Origin: Liquidambar formosana
Lineage: Eukaryota; Streptophyta; Magnoliopsida; Saxifragales; Altingiaceae
Length of the DNA: 64,000 nucleotides
Assembly (NCBI GenBank): GCA_039720395.1
Contig: CM077832.1
Coordinates: 30,935,316 to 30,999,315, forward strand
Direction: 5' to 3'
Shown piece by piece: positions 10,131 to 21,900 of this stretch. Made by a program: the position numbers and the translations under genes. Within the stretch, counting starts at the first letter, position 1, and every line of letters begins with the position of its first letter. The notes beneath the pieces are model-generated. The model saw nothing but the letters and a program-made list of their open reading frames with translations, had not been told where the DNA came from and made no database searches.

Positions 10131-10800
10131 AATAATACAATAAAAATAAAAATAAATAATTCTCGATCACTGAGCTTCAGCTATGTGAAGCTTTTGATTG
10201 CCAAACTCTGCATTGAGAGGGCATCCATGTGGGTGGTGGCTTGTGAAGTGGCCGGGTAGTAAGTTGCTAGCATATATCCATATAGCTAGCTTTCCTTGAT
10301 GAAATTATTCTCTATAGGGTAGGCGGTAGACATGCTTTGAAGTTTGAATTAAGTCGAGGAGTCTTCGCTTTATATTGATATAAGAGTACAATTCAGGAGT
10401 TGTCTAGCTCTCATTTTCACCCGGCCCAAAACTCTATCCTTCTTGCCATGATGAGAGGTACTCGACAAAGTTCCTTGGCCAAGTTCAATCTAGAAACCTT
10501 TGCGAGACTTGTTATTAATTCTGCTAATAACTGTATGCTAATCACTTTTAAATTGGATTTTAAAGGGAAAAAACAACTAATTACTTTTAAAATGGATTTT
10601 AAGGGGGAAAAGAAAAAATCATGTAAATCATGTTTGAATTCAGGTGCTCAGTACACTATATCCCAGCTGGTTAACTAACCAAAACAGCAATATCCCCTAG
10701 AATGCATGGGCAGATAGCTTTGCATTATAATAAGATCCAAATAAACTTAAAATTAGAATCATAAATCAATGACTAAGACAAATCAAATAATACTATAGCC
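10131..10800. other. Non-coding spacer, downstream flank of MADS paralog B
   Basis: I recognise no gene or repeat here. About 10740-10865 is the 3' flank of paralog B and aligns inverted with the 3' flank of paralog A. A short direct repeat (TTTTAAATTGGATTTTAA and TTTTAAAATGGATTTTAA) lies near 10547-10600. Confidence 0.4.
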
Positions 10801-10865
10801 TAAAAAGAAATCAAGTCCTATGTCAAAATCAACCATATATAAAAAGACCCTTCTAAAGCCAATAT

Positions 10866-11855
10866 CTAATGGTTGGCTTCCATTCCATTCATCTGAGAAC
10901 CACTGAAATCATTGTACGGCAACATTGGCTGCATTGGAGGTATGCCAATCGTCGACACCATTGGATAGTGCATAAAGGTCGGAGTGTAATAGGGCACCCG
11001 CATAGTATTGTTGAACATCATATTCTCCTGCATAACTGTCGTCGGATCATGATAAAGAGGGGCTGCGTATGGAGTGTATAGCATGCTACTACTGGCCGCA
11101 TTGCCAAATTGTGTGTAATCGCTGTCATTCATCCGCGTCATCATCATGGATGGACCCATCATAGGATTTTGTTCAACAGGAAGCATCTGATGAACCTGAT
11201 CGGGTGCGTATTGGACGGGTGAATGGACATCAAGTGGCTCCACATAAGATGATGGATTTTGTTCAACAGGAAGCATCTGATGAACCTGATCGGGTGCATA
11301 TTGGACGGTTGAATGGACATCAAGTGGCTCCACATAAGCAGGCTGCTGCTGATTAGTTACATTGACAATCTGTGATGTCCCTCCCATATTTTGTTGGCTT
11401 TCCTTCTTGAACTGATCAATTCTAGCCTTCACAGCTTCAAGCTTACCATCCAATGAAACCAAAAGTTCCCTAATTTGATCCTGCGATAATTGATTTAAAG
11501 CATCATCCGTAATGTAATTAGCTGCTGCATTATCTCCATGTGCTCTATCAATCTGGCTTTCCACCTTTTGGTCCGGGAAAAAATGGGACACATCAAAGAT
11601 TCTCTTCCCACCTACGGCCCTAGCTCTATACATCTTGATGATCCTTCGGACCTCACCACGACTCGGGGGCCATGTCTCTATCTCAATTGGACGGCAACCA
11701 AATTTGGGCCCGAAAACAATAATACATGCATCTATGCCACATAGAGTTGCTAACTCATAAGTCTTCTTCATCAATCCCTTCTTTCTTGTTCGAAAAGTTG
11801 CGTAACGAGACTTCTCGTTGCGGATGAGGTCCATGTTTAGTTTGACACGACCCAT
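10866..11855 (-). CDS. Type I (M-type) MADS-box transcription factor, paralog B
   Basis: This is a predicted nuclear DNA-binding protein of 329 residues from an intronless CDS. Residues 1-60 are a MADS domain (MGRVKLNMDL, KSRYATFRTRKKGLMKKTYE, LCGIDACIIVFGP). The helical DQIRELLVSLDGKLEAVKAR segment and a Gln/Met/Pro/Tyr-rich C-terminus match paralog A over the full length. It differs by a 30-residue in-frame tandem duplication in the C-terminal part (unit starts YVEPLDVH and ends EQNPSS or equivalent; DNA 11171-11336). The ATG chosen opens MGRVKLN; the frame is open six bases further upstream but with TTG, not ATG. The reading frame is intact, so the gene may be functional. It faces paralog A tail-to-tail across 6.2 kb of repeats. 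Confidence 0.88.
   Translation of the reverse strand: MGRVKLNMDLIRNEKSRYATFRTRKKGLMKKTYELATLCGIDACIIVFGPKFGCRPIEIETWPPSRGEVRRIIKMYRARAVGGKRIFDVSHFFPDQKVESQIDRAHGDNAAANYITDDALNQLSQDQIRELLVSLDGKLEAVKARIDQFKKESQQNMGGTSQIVNVTNQQQPAYVEPLDVHSTVQYAPDQVHQMLPVEQNPSSYVEPLDVHSPVQYAPDQVHQMLPVEQNPMMGPSMMMTRMNDSDYTQFGNAASSSMLYTPYAAPLYHDPTTVMQENMMFNNTMRVPYYTPTFMHYPMVSTIGIPPMQPMLPYNDFSGSQMNGMEANH
11171..11336 (-). repeat. 90-bp in-frame tandem duplication inside MADS paralog B
   Basis: GTTCAACAGGAAGCATCTGA starts at 11171 and again at 11261, and the following bases match almost completely to about 11336. The period of 90 keeps the frame. Paralog A has only one, shortened version of the unit. Confidence 0.92.
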
Positions 11856-12060
11856 CTTCAAAACTAAATATGGAGATCAAACATACAAGAATACATTAGT
11901 AATCAGATCATAATTGCTTTTGCAATGACATAAAAATAAAAATAGAAGTTTTCTAGTATAGGACTGTTCTATTGGGAGATATAATTCTATACATTGCCAA
12001 GAATATGTATATGAAGGCGTCTAAGTTTTTTCTTGATTGAATGTTCTTAAAACCTGTTAA
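11856..12060 (-). promoter_or_regulatory. 5' flank of MADS paralog B
   Basis: This is homologous to 3590-3753 upstream of paralog A (see that entry). Further upstream on the minus strand, a TATA-like TCTATATATGGGG near 12768-12780 and a donor-like CTGAG/GTAC at 12695/12694 could define a 5'UTR exon and an intron of roughly 0.8 kb ending at the TTAG just before the ATG. That gene structure is inference only. Confidence 0.4.
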
Positions 12061-12064
12061 TACC

Positions 12065-12104
<40 letters not shown>

Positions 12105-12255
12105 AATTGGGTATAACAACCCGTTCAAGATCAAACCCCCCCGGTCCAAAAAATAAAATAAAATAATGCTGATCAGTATTATGATTGACGCCGCAAGGAG
12201 TGCAACAAACACAACAATGTTCGTTAAGACTCTACACATAAAAACACACACGCAC

Positions 12256-12299
<44 letters not shown>

Positions 12300-15293
12300 T
12301 AGTTCTCTGTTATTGGAGCTTTATTATGGTGCTTAATTCGACATTGGGTTTGAAATCGAATTACAAAAAAGAAGGGAAATCAGTGAATAAGAGTACGTAT
12401 CATATGGGTTTTTTCCATTCATGCGAGTAATAAAGGACTCTTGGAATCATATATGTGGTTTCTTTACCTACTCAAAAACCCATATCTACATAGAGAGAAA
12501 GAGAGAGAGTTAAAGGATGGCAAAAGGCTTAAAGAAAGTTAAAGAGCAGTTCTTACAATAAAGAGAAAAGAAGAGATACATAGAGAGAGAGAGAGAGACA
12601 GAGCTAATGGACGGCAAAAGGCTTAAAGAAAAGAAAAGAACAGTTCTTACAATAAAGAGAAGAGAACAGAGAAGAGAAGAGAATCAAAAAGTACCTCAGA
12701 GGAGCTTGTTCTCACACTCACGCCCGGCTTCTGTGATCAAATGCATAATATTTCTTAATACCCAATACCCCATATATAGAAATCAAATCTTCAGTTTAGA
12801 TTCTTTTCTTGCAGAAAAAACCCAATATACCCCAATTCGTTTTGGAAGTTTGCCGGAGCTTAAACGGTTCCTTCACGGCTGTAGAAATTATAATGTCCTG
12901 AGTGGACTATTTTGCCCCGCAAGGTCAAAAGACGACTTGATTATCATTTCTCTCGCTCCTCTTCCTCTCTCTTCATCACTTACCTGTTGTATCTCTCTCT
13001 AGTCTCTCCTCTTCCTTCTGTTTTGCAGCCATGGCAGATCCGAATCTCAACTTCTCTCACATTTTTTTCTTTGTTGCTTTGCTTTTTTTTTTTTTTTTTT
13101 TTTCCCCACAAAGGCAATTTACAACAAAGCCCTCTTTATTCTTTTACTTCTAGTTGCTCTGTTCAACGAAATTGGAAACAAAAAATGTGCCATCTGCCAG
13201 TCTGCAACCAGAAAAGCCTCGTCAATAAACCACAGCAATGGATTACGTAACCCACCTTCATCTACGGTGTCGAAATAATTACCCATCTCAGAAACTCCTT
13301 TGCTTCCCTAATTAGAACCAAATTAACCATACCCCATTACCATTGAAAAAGAATCCAGCTTCCCACGGTTTTTTTCCTTTTTATTTTTTATTTTGGGATA
13401 AGTCTAAATGAACAACTTGACCCCGTCTTTGAATGGATCGTTTCCCATGGTTTCTGGGTGCGAGTTTTAGAGAAACAGAGAGGACACGAACATAATCACA
13501 TAACCCATTTCCTTTTTTGCAATTTCCCTGCCCTTTTTTTTTTTTTTTTTTTCACTTAAAAGAGTAGTCTTGTGACTTTCGTCCACCAACAAAAGAGGCT
13601 GCTTTGTAGTGGACCAGTGGCATCCCAACCGATCAACAATTGTCCCTTGTCGAAATACTTTATGCCATCAAATACACTTATTTTAAAATTTGGGCACATT
13701 ACCTGTCTCCCTCAATAGTCCATCCCATACTTATTTAATAAAAATAGCATGATTGATATATTATTATTATTATTATTATTATTATGATCAATAAATGTAT
13801 CTTAACCTTCCATATGTATAATCCCATATCGGAATATTACGGCAATTAATATTTAAAATAAATTCGATTCACGTTTAGCTTTTAAGAAGGAGATGGAAGT
13901 CGAATTGAAGACCTTATATTTTTTGGGGCATAAATTTCAGAAATCATTGGTCTGCTTCTTGAAATTGTATGATTGATTTATTGAACCATTAGATTTGTAT
14001 GAAGAATTATTAATTTAACAATGGGAAGTTTTCAAAGACGTTTACTAATTGAATCATGTTGATTTTATTATTTATTTATTTGTATTATTATTGTAATTTT
14101 GACATGTACGTAACAAAATTTTCTTCCGTTATCATCCTAGGTGGGACATATTGATAAACATTTTGCATGGAAAGAAGTTGGTGAAAAATTTTCCCTATCT
14201 TTATCTTTAAAATTGTGTTAAAAATTCATCATCTAGTGAGCAACGATGAAGTAAGATCAACTGACCAAAACATTTCTATGTTCTTCGGCAATATGGGTGA
14301 TCACGGATCGATTTAGATCAGATTTGGGGTTCACATGCACGTAATTCACTTCGATGATTCAGGTGAAATGATTTTTCACCCACTTCCACCTGTACAATTG
14401 GGCGGTTTCAACCGACACACAGTGTCAAAGCAATAAATTTATTTTAACGGGGGCCATCTTTAGTTATATGTTTTCTTTCCATAGTTTTGTTTAATTGATA
14501 ACATTTTAATTAGAATGCAATAATATCACAACAATAGGATAACAAATTTATTACGTCCTATTAGTTAGTTTACTCATTCATGACGTGAAAGTAAACTAAT
14601 AAACATGTGTGCGTGCATGCGAGAAAGAAGAGATGTGTCTTGAATTTGAGCGAAATCGAGTATCTCTTCAAATCATAATGTTAACCACGCAAGATTAACG
14701 ACCAACAAGAGCTAATCGTTTTCCAACTTCTCGATACCTCTCTTTGTATGTCTATCTATTATTCTTTATTTTTATTTTTATTATTATTATTTTTTGTATA
14801 TAGAAATAAAAGTATACAGATAGGTGACTCCACATACTCGTCAGGAAGTATTGCTCCTTAGCAACCCACCACTAATCTGCATGTGCACATACTTTATTGC
14901 TTACTCTGTATTAGATTTTAGGATTGGCCACTACTTAGCTTGATTGTGCAAAATCGGGGGAGTGGGGGGCCCCATAACCTTATCTTACAAATCTTCCTTC
15001 TCATAATGAATCGTAAATCTAACCTTAAAAAAGATCCAAACTGTTAAAATCTCAAGTGCAAAATAATTTAACCATATTGGGAAACTTGCAAATGATGGTA
15101 CTTTCTTATCATTTTAAATCCCATTATTTTGAATTTACCTTATAAATTCCAAGTACGTACCTATCCTCGTTCAAACACACTGTTGAGAACCCATCCCATA
15201 CTAATTTTAATAGAAAAAAGAGATTAGCATAATTGATTGATTGAACCATTGGATTTGTACAAAGAAGAACAATTAGTTTAACAATGCATGGTT
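12061..15293. other. Non-coding spacer with simple repeats
   Basis: It contains poly(A) at 12066-12101, an (AT)n(AG)n microsatellite at about 12258-12298, a 94-bp tandem duplication (units near 12515 and 12609, GGCAAAAGGCTTAAAGAAA), poly(T) near 13083-13103 and 13537-13552, and (TTA)n at about 13760-13783. Blocks at 13720-14030 and 15180-15290 are alike (CCATCCCATACT, TTGAACCATT(A/G)GATTTGTA), the first interrupted by about 200 bases flanked by ATGATTGAT. A CT-rich tract leads to an ATG at 13031 with no supporting homology. No gene is recognised. Confidence 0.45.
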
Positions 15294-16830
15294 AGTGCAA
15301 GTTAAGCCTTAATTGCTAAACTGGGTTGGAGATTTTGTATGAAACCTGATAGTGTTTGGGTCTTATGCTCAAAGCTATATATTGTAACTCCAATAAGTTT
15401 TTTGACTTGTTTGGTTCGTTCGAGGATTCTTGGCTTTGGAAAGGCATACGCAAAAGTAAAGATCTCCTCTCTAAAACTGTGTTTTTTGGTGGGTGATGGA
15501 TCCAATATTGACATTTGGAAAGACCCGGGGTCCCTTTCTTTCCTGGTTTTCATCCTTCTCCAAGAGGTGATCTGACATGGGAAAGAATTTGGTCTCTGAC
15601 TTTATTATCAAGCCAAAGTGGGTATGGGTAGGGGTGTTCATAGTTTAGGTTAAAACTGCGAACCAAACCGAATCAAACCAAACCGGCCGGTTTGGTTTGG
15701 TTTTTCTTCCCTTAGGTTTGGTTTTGGTTCTAATTTTAGAAATCCGAATTAAATTGGTTTAGTTTTGGTTTTCATTTTTAAAAAACCAAACCAAACCGGA
15801 AAACCAAAAAATATCATATATATATATATATTATAATTATATATTAAAGTCTAGTTTGTAAATTTCCAACTCAAACAAAGGTAAAATAGGTAGTACCATA
15901 GTAGGAATACAAAACCTACTGAGTTAATAATTAAACTAAAGTTTGCTACTTTGCACTCAGCCTCTCTCTCTCTGCTCCCCTCGCCTGTCGCTTTTTGTTT
16001 CTGTTTTGATACAATGTTTAATGTTTTTTTAGTTGCTAATGTAATGGTTTTATTAAAACTATTTTATTTGGAGTTTGGATTGTCATTTTTTTCATTTTGT
16101 TAGGGGTAAACAATTATTCATGATGATTTGTTACTACTTGATAGGTTAAAACCGAAACCGAACTGAACCAAACCGAAATTTTTTGGGTTGGTTTGGTTTG
16201 GTTTGGTTTTTTTATCGTATGGTTTGGTTTTGGTTTGATAAGAACAAAACCGAAGTATAATGGTTTGGTTTGAAAACTACCCTAAAACCGAACCACGAAC
16301 ACCCCTAGGTATGGGATACAACGAAACTCAGAAGTATTTTTGATGATTCTACTGCTGATTGCATCCTCAAGATTCAGATCTCACCCAATCACGCCCGCGA
16401 TCGATATATGGATCCCTAACCCTAAAGGTTATTTCAGTTACCTTTCTAGGCTTCTTAAGCGGTCTCTTTTGGCCGTTTCCCTTTGTTCCAAAGAAGTTTG
16501 GAAAGCTTTGTGGATAATAAAGATTCACGAGAGGTTCAAGATTTTGTTTTGGAGTATACTATGGGACATCCTACCATCGTGCCTTGTTCTAGACCCTATC
16601 AGGTCCAAGGCCAAAGAGAATAATTTTGACAACATTATTTTGGAAGGGAATGCATCCCTTGTTCTAGACCCTATCAGGTTTGAAGAATCTCAGTCCCCTT
16701 GGCTGATTGATTCTATCATCCATGATGCTATGCGATTTTAATTTTCTTTAATATATCTATTATAAGGTCTATCCATAAATGTGCGAACTCTGTTGCCCAT
16801 AAGCTATTCCAATGGGTAATCACCATGGTT
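15294..16830 (+). pseudogene. L1-type LINE ORF2 relic, split by an hAT MITE
   Basis: 15294-15628 encodes, with frame breaks, the post-RT region of plant LINEs (LIAKLGWRF, VGDGSNIDIWKDPG, SPRGDLTWE). After the MITE at 15629-16307 it resumes with KIQISPNHARDR, the zf-RVT-like VWKALWIIKIHERFKILFW and the C-terminal RNase H-like ENNFDNIILEGNAS and WLIDSIIHDAMRF. It has stops and frameshifts and lacks EN and RT, so it is a dead fragment unrelated in detail to the LINE at 31819. Confidence 0.8.
15629..16307. mobile_element. hAT-type MITE with 8-bp target duplication
   Basis: The termini TAGGGGTGTTCATAG and CACGAACACCCCTA form inverted ends. They are flanked by an exact 8-bp duplication GGTATGGG (15621-15628 and 16308-16315), the hallmark of hAT elements. 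Subterminal regions are packed with AACCAAACC and GGTTTGGTT, themselves self-complementary. There is no coding capacity. A second copy lies at 21563-22223. Confidence 0.9.
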
Positions 16831-16846
16831 CTAATCTCTTTCTTTC

Positions 16847-17030
16847 TTTCTTTTTTTTTTTTTTTTTTTTTTTGGGGGGGGACAATTAGAGGAGTTTGAA
16901 CTCGTAGTCTATTTTAATGATACCTTTTACCCCACATTTTCTCAGTAGTAGACTAGCCCAATAACTTTATAATCTTATTCTTTACTCCATCCTTTTTCAC
17001 CACTAGACTAGTCTACTAACTTAAAATAAA
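16847..17030 (-). mobile_element. SINE-like relic
   Basis: On the minus strand a box A-like TAGTCTAGTGGTGAAAAAGG and a box B-like GACTACGAGTTCAAACTCC are followed by a long poly(A) (poly(T) at about 16850-16873 on the plus strand). The structure is suggestive, and the internal part is partly duplicated. The left boundary is uncertain. Confidence 0.4.
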
Positions 17031-17629
17031 TTATTAATGAAACAATTACCCGGCCCATGTACACATGGTTTAAGTGGGGTCAGTTAGTAGCTAATAAAAG
17101 ATGCTCTTACATGGGCATTTTGGATGACCTTTAACATAGTCATTTTGCATGAAAGGTTGTTGAAAAATCATTAATTAACGTAGTGCAGTCCTATCTCTTT
17201 GATGTAATGGGTTGGGCTTTGTGGTGGGATTGACTCATAAAATTCTAACATTGTGGCAACCTATTGGTCAGTTTGACAGTTGGACAGAATTGTTTCCCAT
17301 GCATGGCCCAGCAACATCAAGCTATCTGCCCCCTTGAAATTTTATTGGGCTCTACTCCATAAGGTGATGTCGGGCCGGGCCTAAGTAAGGCTTGGCTTTC
17401 TATTAAGAGTTGAGTTTACATTTTTGTATGAGAGACTATTGATCATTGGCTTTTTTATAGGATAGTAAAGTCACGATTATAAATATAGAAAACAATAAAA
17501 CTCTAAGCATCTCTAATGGTGTGATAAAAGATGTATTATTGCTAATGTTATTATTATATTTTAGCAATAGCACATTTTATTGGTGCTCCAATGGTGTACT
17601 AAAGGATGTGTTAAAAAATAGCAATAGCT
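17031..17629. other. Non-coding spacer
   Basis: 17510-17629 and 17826-18070 appear to be two halves of a low-complexity MITE-like sequence (AAGGATGTG(T/C)TAAA inverted on both sides) into which the next SINE inserted. I see no gene. Confidence 0.35.
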
Positions 17630-17816
17630 ACCAACGAAGGTTGGCCTGAGTGGAAGGGGCTCTGGTCACTTAAGCTAGAGGTCTCAAGTTCGAGCCCTTA
17701 TGGATGTAGCAAACTTTTTTGGGAAAGGTTCCTGCTTCAGCGTCCGATCGTACCTCGGAGGATTAGTCCTAGGCGAAACTTGGGGACACCTTGGGAAACC
17801 AAAAAAAAAAAAAAAA
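17630..17816 (+). mobile_element. SINE with 9-bp target duplication
   Basis: Box A-like TGGCCTGAGTGGAAGGGGC and box B-like GGTCTCAAGTTCGAGCCC near the 5' end mark a tRNA-derived head. The body ends in a 16-base A tract. GCAATAGCT occurs on both sides (17621-17629 and 17817-17825) as the target duplication. Length, promoter and tail fit a full-length plant SINE. Confidence 0.88.
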
Positions 17817-17825
17817 GCAATAGCT

Positions 17826-18974
17826 CACTCTTGTGTTATATTTAGCACATCCTTAAACTAAAATAACACAAAGTTAGTTTTAAAAAAAAAAAATGAAGGA
17901 GATCATGGTTGTGCCAAAAAATTAATTATCGTGTCATTTGCATCATCGGAGCACATTATGCCAAATTATAGCATTTGACACTATAGCATGTGCTAGAATA
18001 GCAATAACACAAGTAATATAACTCATAGCATGATGTTCCTAGAGTATTTCACTTGCAACATTTTCCATAATCATGATTTATCCATCATTGCAACAAGTAA
18101 TGATGTCGTCATGCCATGGTAGTTGTACTCTTATATAAATGTGAAAAATAATGGCTTAACTTTATTTAACATATTCTCCACTCTTTTTGTTACTCTATTT
18201 GTTCCTATTTTATTGGTCTCCTTTCTTTTATAAGATGTTTCAAAATTATAATAACATTCAAAAAGTCAATATAATAATTCTTTCGATTTGATGTCCTAAA
18301 ATACAATTCCTCATGGTATTTTATATTTTTCTAATATTTGTATACTTGAGGGCAAAGTGAAATATTAAAACATATAAATTGATGTGAAAGCATTTAATAA
18401 GTTTTCATAAAAAAACGTGTTTTTTTTCAAAAGTGACAATGAATTAAAAACGGAGAGAGTATTCTAACAAAAGTTCGAGTAAGGCTATTTTAAATTTCGA
18501 CCGTTATCTTTAGCTCAAGTTCAAGGTTGAGTTGAGCTTGTCTTTCAATGCTTTGAATTGCAAATTGAAAAGTTAATTAAATAGCTTTTATATAAATGGA
18601 TCAAGTCTGACAAAAAAAAAAAAAAAAAACCATAATAATAATAATAAAATTGTAGTCTAGATAATTCATTATGAATATTAGGTGGACTTCAGTTCAAGTG
18701 AGTAGCATTTTTCATCTCCAAAGAGAGGTTTCAGCACCCCGTTAGGATTACAAATGAAGAACCGAACAACCATCAAACCCCCTTGGAAAAATGGCTATTA
18801 AAAATATGGTATCAACACCCCTTTTTGTTTTGAACCTATTGATATAAATATATTTGCGTTCTCCCCTTCAATTCAAACCCATCAAAGATACATGCATTGT
18901 CCTTCTCTAAGGTCTTCCCATGCCCTTTTAAGGAGTATGACGCTATCAAGAAAACACAGCTAAGGACATGCGTG
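17826..18974. other. Non-coding spacer, downstream flank of the WAT1 gene
   Basis: AT-rich DNA with poly(A) at about 18613-18630 and an (ATA)n stretch. I recognise no coding sequence or defined repeat. Confidence 0.4.
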
Positions 18975-21900
18975 TCACACAAATAATTGGGTTCGACTCT
19001 TGGTATCCCCTGCTTCTTTTAACTCTGAGCATTCTTTCTCAGTCTCACGAGTTAAACAACTTCCATTGGCCATCATCTCTTCTTTGGCCATCATCTCTTC
19101 TTTGCTCTTCCCCCACAATACACTGTAAAGCCCTCCAGCCAACAAGATCCCACCCAAAACACTACATACACAAAATAGAGATGAAATTCTATATAATTAA
19201 TTGAAAAAAATATATATATCTGGGATTGATTGTCATGAAGCTAGCTAGCAAAGTAAATTACCTTCCTAAAGTGATCATTTCGCCTAAGAACAAGGCTGAA
19301 CAAAAGCTTGTAATAATGAGAGCCAGTGGTGTTGACATGGCTAGGAAAACTGGCCCCTTCTTCTCAATGACCCATGCTTGTAGGTAGTATGTGACGCCAG
19401 TCACCACAATTCCCTGTCATGAGGTGACATTTGATTAATCATCTCTTAATATAGATTTAATGAAAAGTATGGGAAATGTAATATAAACAAACTGTAACTT
19501 TAAAAATTCCAACTCTAGTTTGGTTTTAAGAATTTGAGAAATTTCATTTTAAAGGTAAATTCTGCCTAGAAATTCCTCATCCAAACAGTCCAAAGAATTC
19601 ATGGGACATCATCAAAGTAGATGAAGGAAAAGAAATTTGAGAAGAGATCATTGAGTGATTACAGAGTAAGCTACAGCGAGGAGCCTGACGTTCCAACCCA
19701 GCTTCCACTGATAAGGATCTCTTTCCACCGCAATGGCGAAGATAAATGATTGGATTGTGCTTAAAAAGCACTGAAGAGTTGTGGAGAGAAGCTTCGAAGG
19801 GTAGCTTTTCATAACACGAGCCTGTTTCCAATCAGAGATGAAGTGATAATTTACTCCATCATTAGAGCATATTTCGTGTGCATGAAGGTGAAAAACATTA
19901 ATTGGAACTTGACACCGGCCCATATTACATAAGCTTTTTTCCCCCCTTCATTTTCTAGGCAACCAAACAAAGGATAATAGCATAATGGAAGAGGAGGCTA
20001 ACCTGGAATACAAGCCACAAAGCCCAACAGATGTTGGACAGGAGCATGAGGAAGCAACCCTTTATCCATGTTTTGCCAGATGGAATATGATCTTGATGTT
20101 GTAGGTTTCTATGATGTTCAAAGAGATGCAAAGGGAGTTCCAAATGAGGGCCCTTGTAGAAGGCGAGGGTCGCCACACCGGCGATGCACACTGCCATACC
20201 TGCAACCTTCGCAAACCCGGAAATTGCCTTCAACTTCACCATTTCCATCCTGCAATACAATGTTGAATCTCATTAGACAGTACACACCATGTATGGATTG
20301 AGGTCATCCAATTACCTTGCAACATGTGCCACTGCACCTTTTGAACTTGGTTATATATATAATCGTCTTCCGGGGAACTCCATCCTGGTTTCTATTTTAA
20401 ACAGTAGGATCGGAATTCACTTAAATTATTAATCCACATGGATCCCGATTCTACTGCTTTCTAGTGAAAGAGGTTATATGTAAGTGTCCATTTTATAGAA
20501 GAACACCCTCTGTGCCCCTTTATCTTATTTATCTTTTGGTGGTGAATCACCCTCTACTCCATGATCAACAATAAGAATTGAAACCCAGGCCCAGCCCAAC
20601 ATTGTTAGATGTTGTACAACGTAAGACTTACTACGGGAGAAATCACCAAAAGTTCAAAACTATGAAAAATAAGGAAAATCTTAATTTTCTAAAAGCACCT
20701 TAAAAATGACTAGAACTGTACCTATGTATTTACTGAATGCATATATAAAGAGAATCTTAATGTTCTAAAAACACCTTAAAAATGATTAGAATTGTACGTA
20801 TTTACTGAATACATGCATATAGACATATATCCAGTCTCAATCAAGTAAGCATATACTGATTGATATAACTTAAATCATCACCATGCATTAGGAGTTGTAC
20901 CATGTGCATTGACTCAATATATTTTGTAATTCAATCTTTTAAAATTTAGAACCAAAATCAAACAAAACGAAAAAAAAAAAAAAAAAAACCCACCACCAAA
21001 CCAACAAGTTTGGTTTGGTACTTTTGTTCTCTTCTCAATTTAAACCAAAACCACGAAAACTCTTATAAGAAACTATTTTTAACTCATCCTATTTCCTATA
21101 TCGAGTGAACTCACATTTAAGAACCCAAACATACTAAATCTTAAAACCTCATGCCCTACATGAAAGGGAACTTTACCATATCTCAAATGGCATTCGGATG
21201 AGGTGATAACATCCCGTGAAGTTGGAGTCAGAATAAGTTAAGAATTCGTACTCTCTTTCAACGTAGCAAAGTAAATAAATAAATAAATAAATAAAAGAAG
21301 GAATAAAGATTACTCATGTCTTTTTTTAGGACTGCTTTATCGACACCACCCATCATCAATAGGTAAAAGGAAAAAATTCATCAGTTGGAGCAATCATTAC
21401 GTGCCAGCTGCCATATCATCATGTGGTCCATGCCTGACACAATGCCTCTCAATTGATGGACAAGTGGAGCATATAAAGTAACCAAGTGGCCAAGCTTACC
21501 CCACAAAGTTGCAGCTCGTTGTTGCAGAAGATGCATTGTCCAGTACTCCAGTCCGTAGTGCTTTGGGCGTTCGTGGTTCCGTTTGATTCGATTTTAAAAT
21601 AGATATTAAACCAAATTATTTTATTTTGATTTTTGTTTTCTCAAACCAAAACCAAATCATATTATAAAAAAAATCAAACCAAATCAAATCATAAAATTTC
21701 GGTTTAATTCAATTCGGTTTCGGTTTTTTCCTATTAAATAGTAACAAATAATTAAAAATAGAAAAATGACAAGCCAAATTCTAAATAAAAACATTTTTAA
21801 TAAAATCATTATATCAGCAACTAAAAAAAACATTAAACATTGTATCAAAATAGAAAAATATTGACTTATGTCAATCCAAGTTCAAACCTCCAATCTAATA

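Noticed and set aside
13031..13100. ATG after a TTTGCAG acceptor-like site (MADPNLNFSH)
   Set aside because: The frame runs into poly(T) within about 20 codons and no downstream exon was identifiable.
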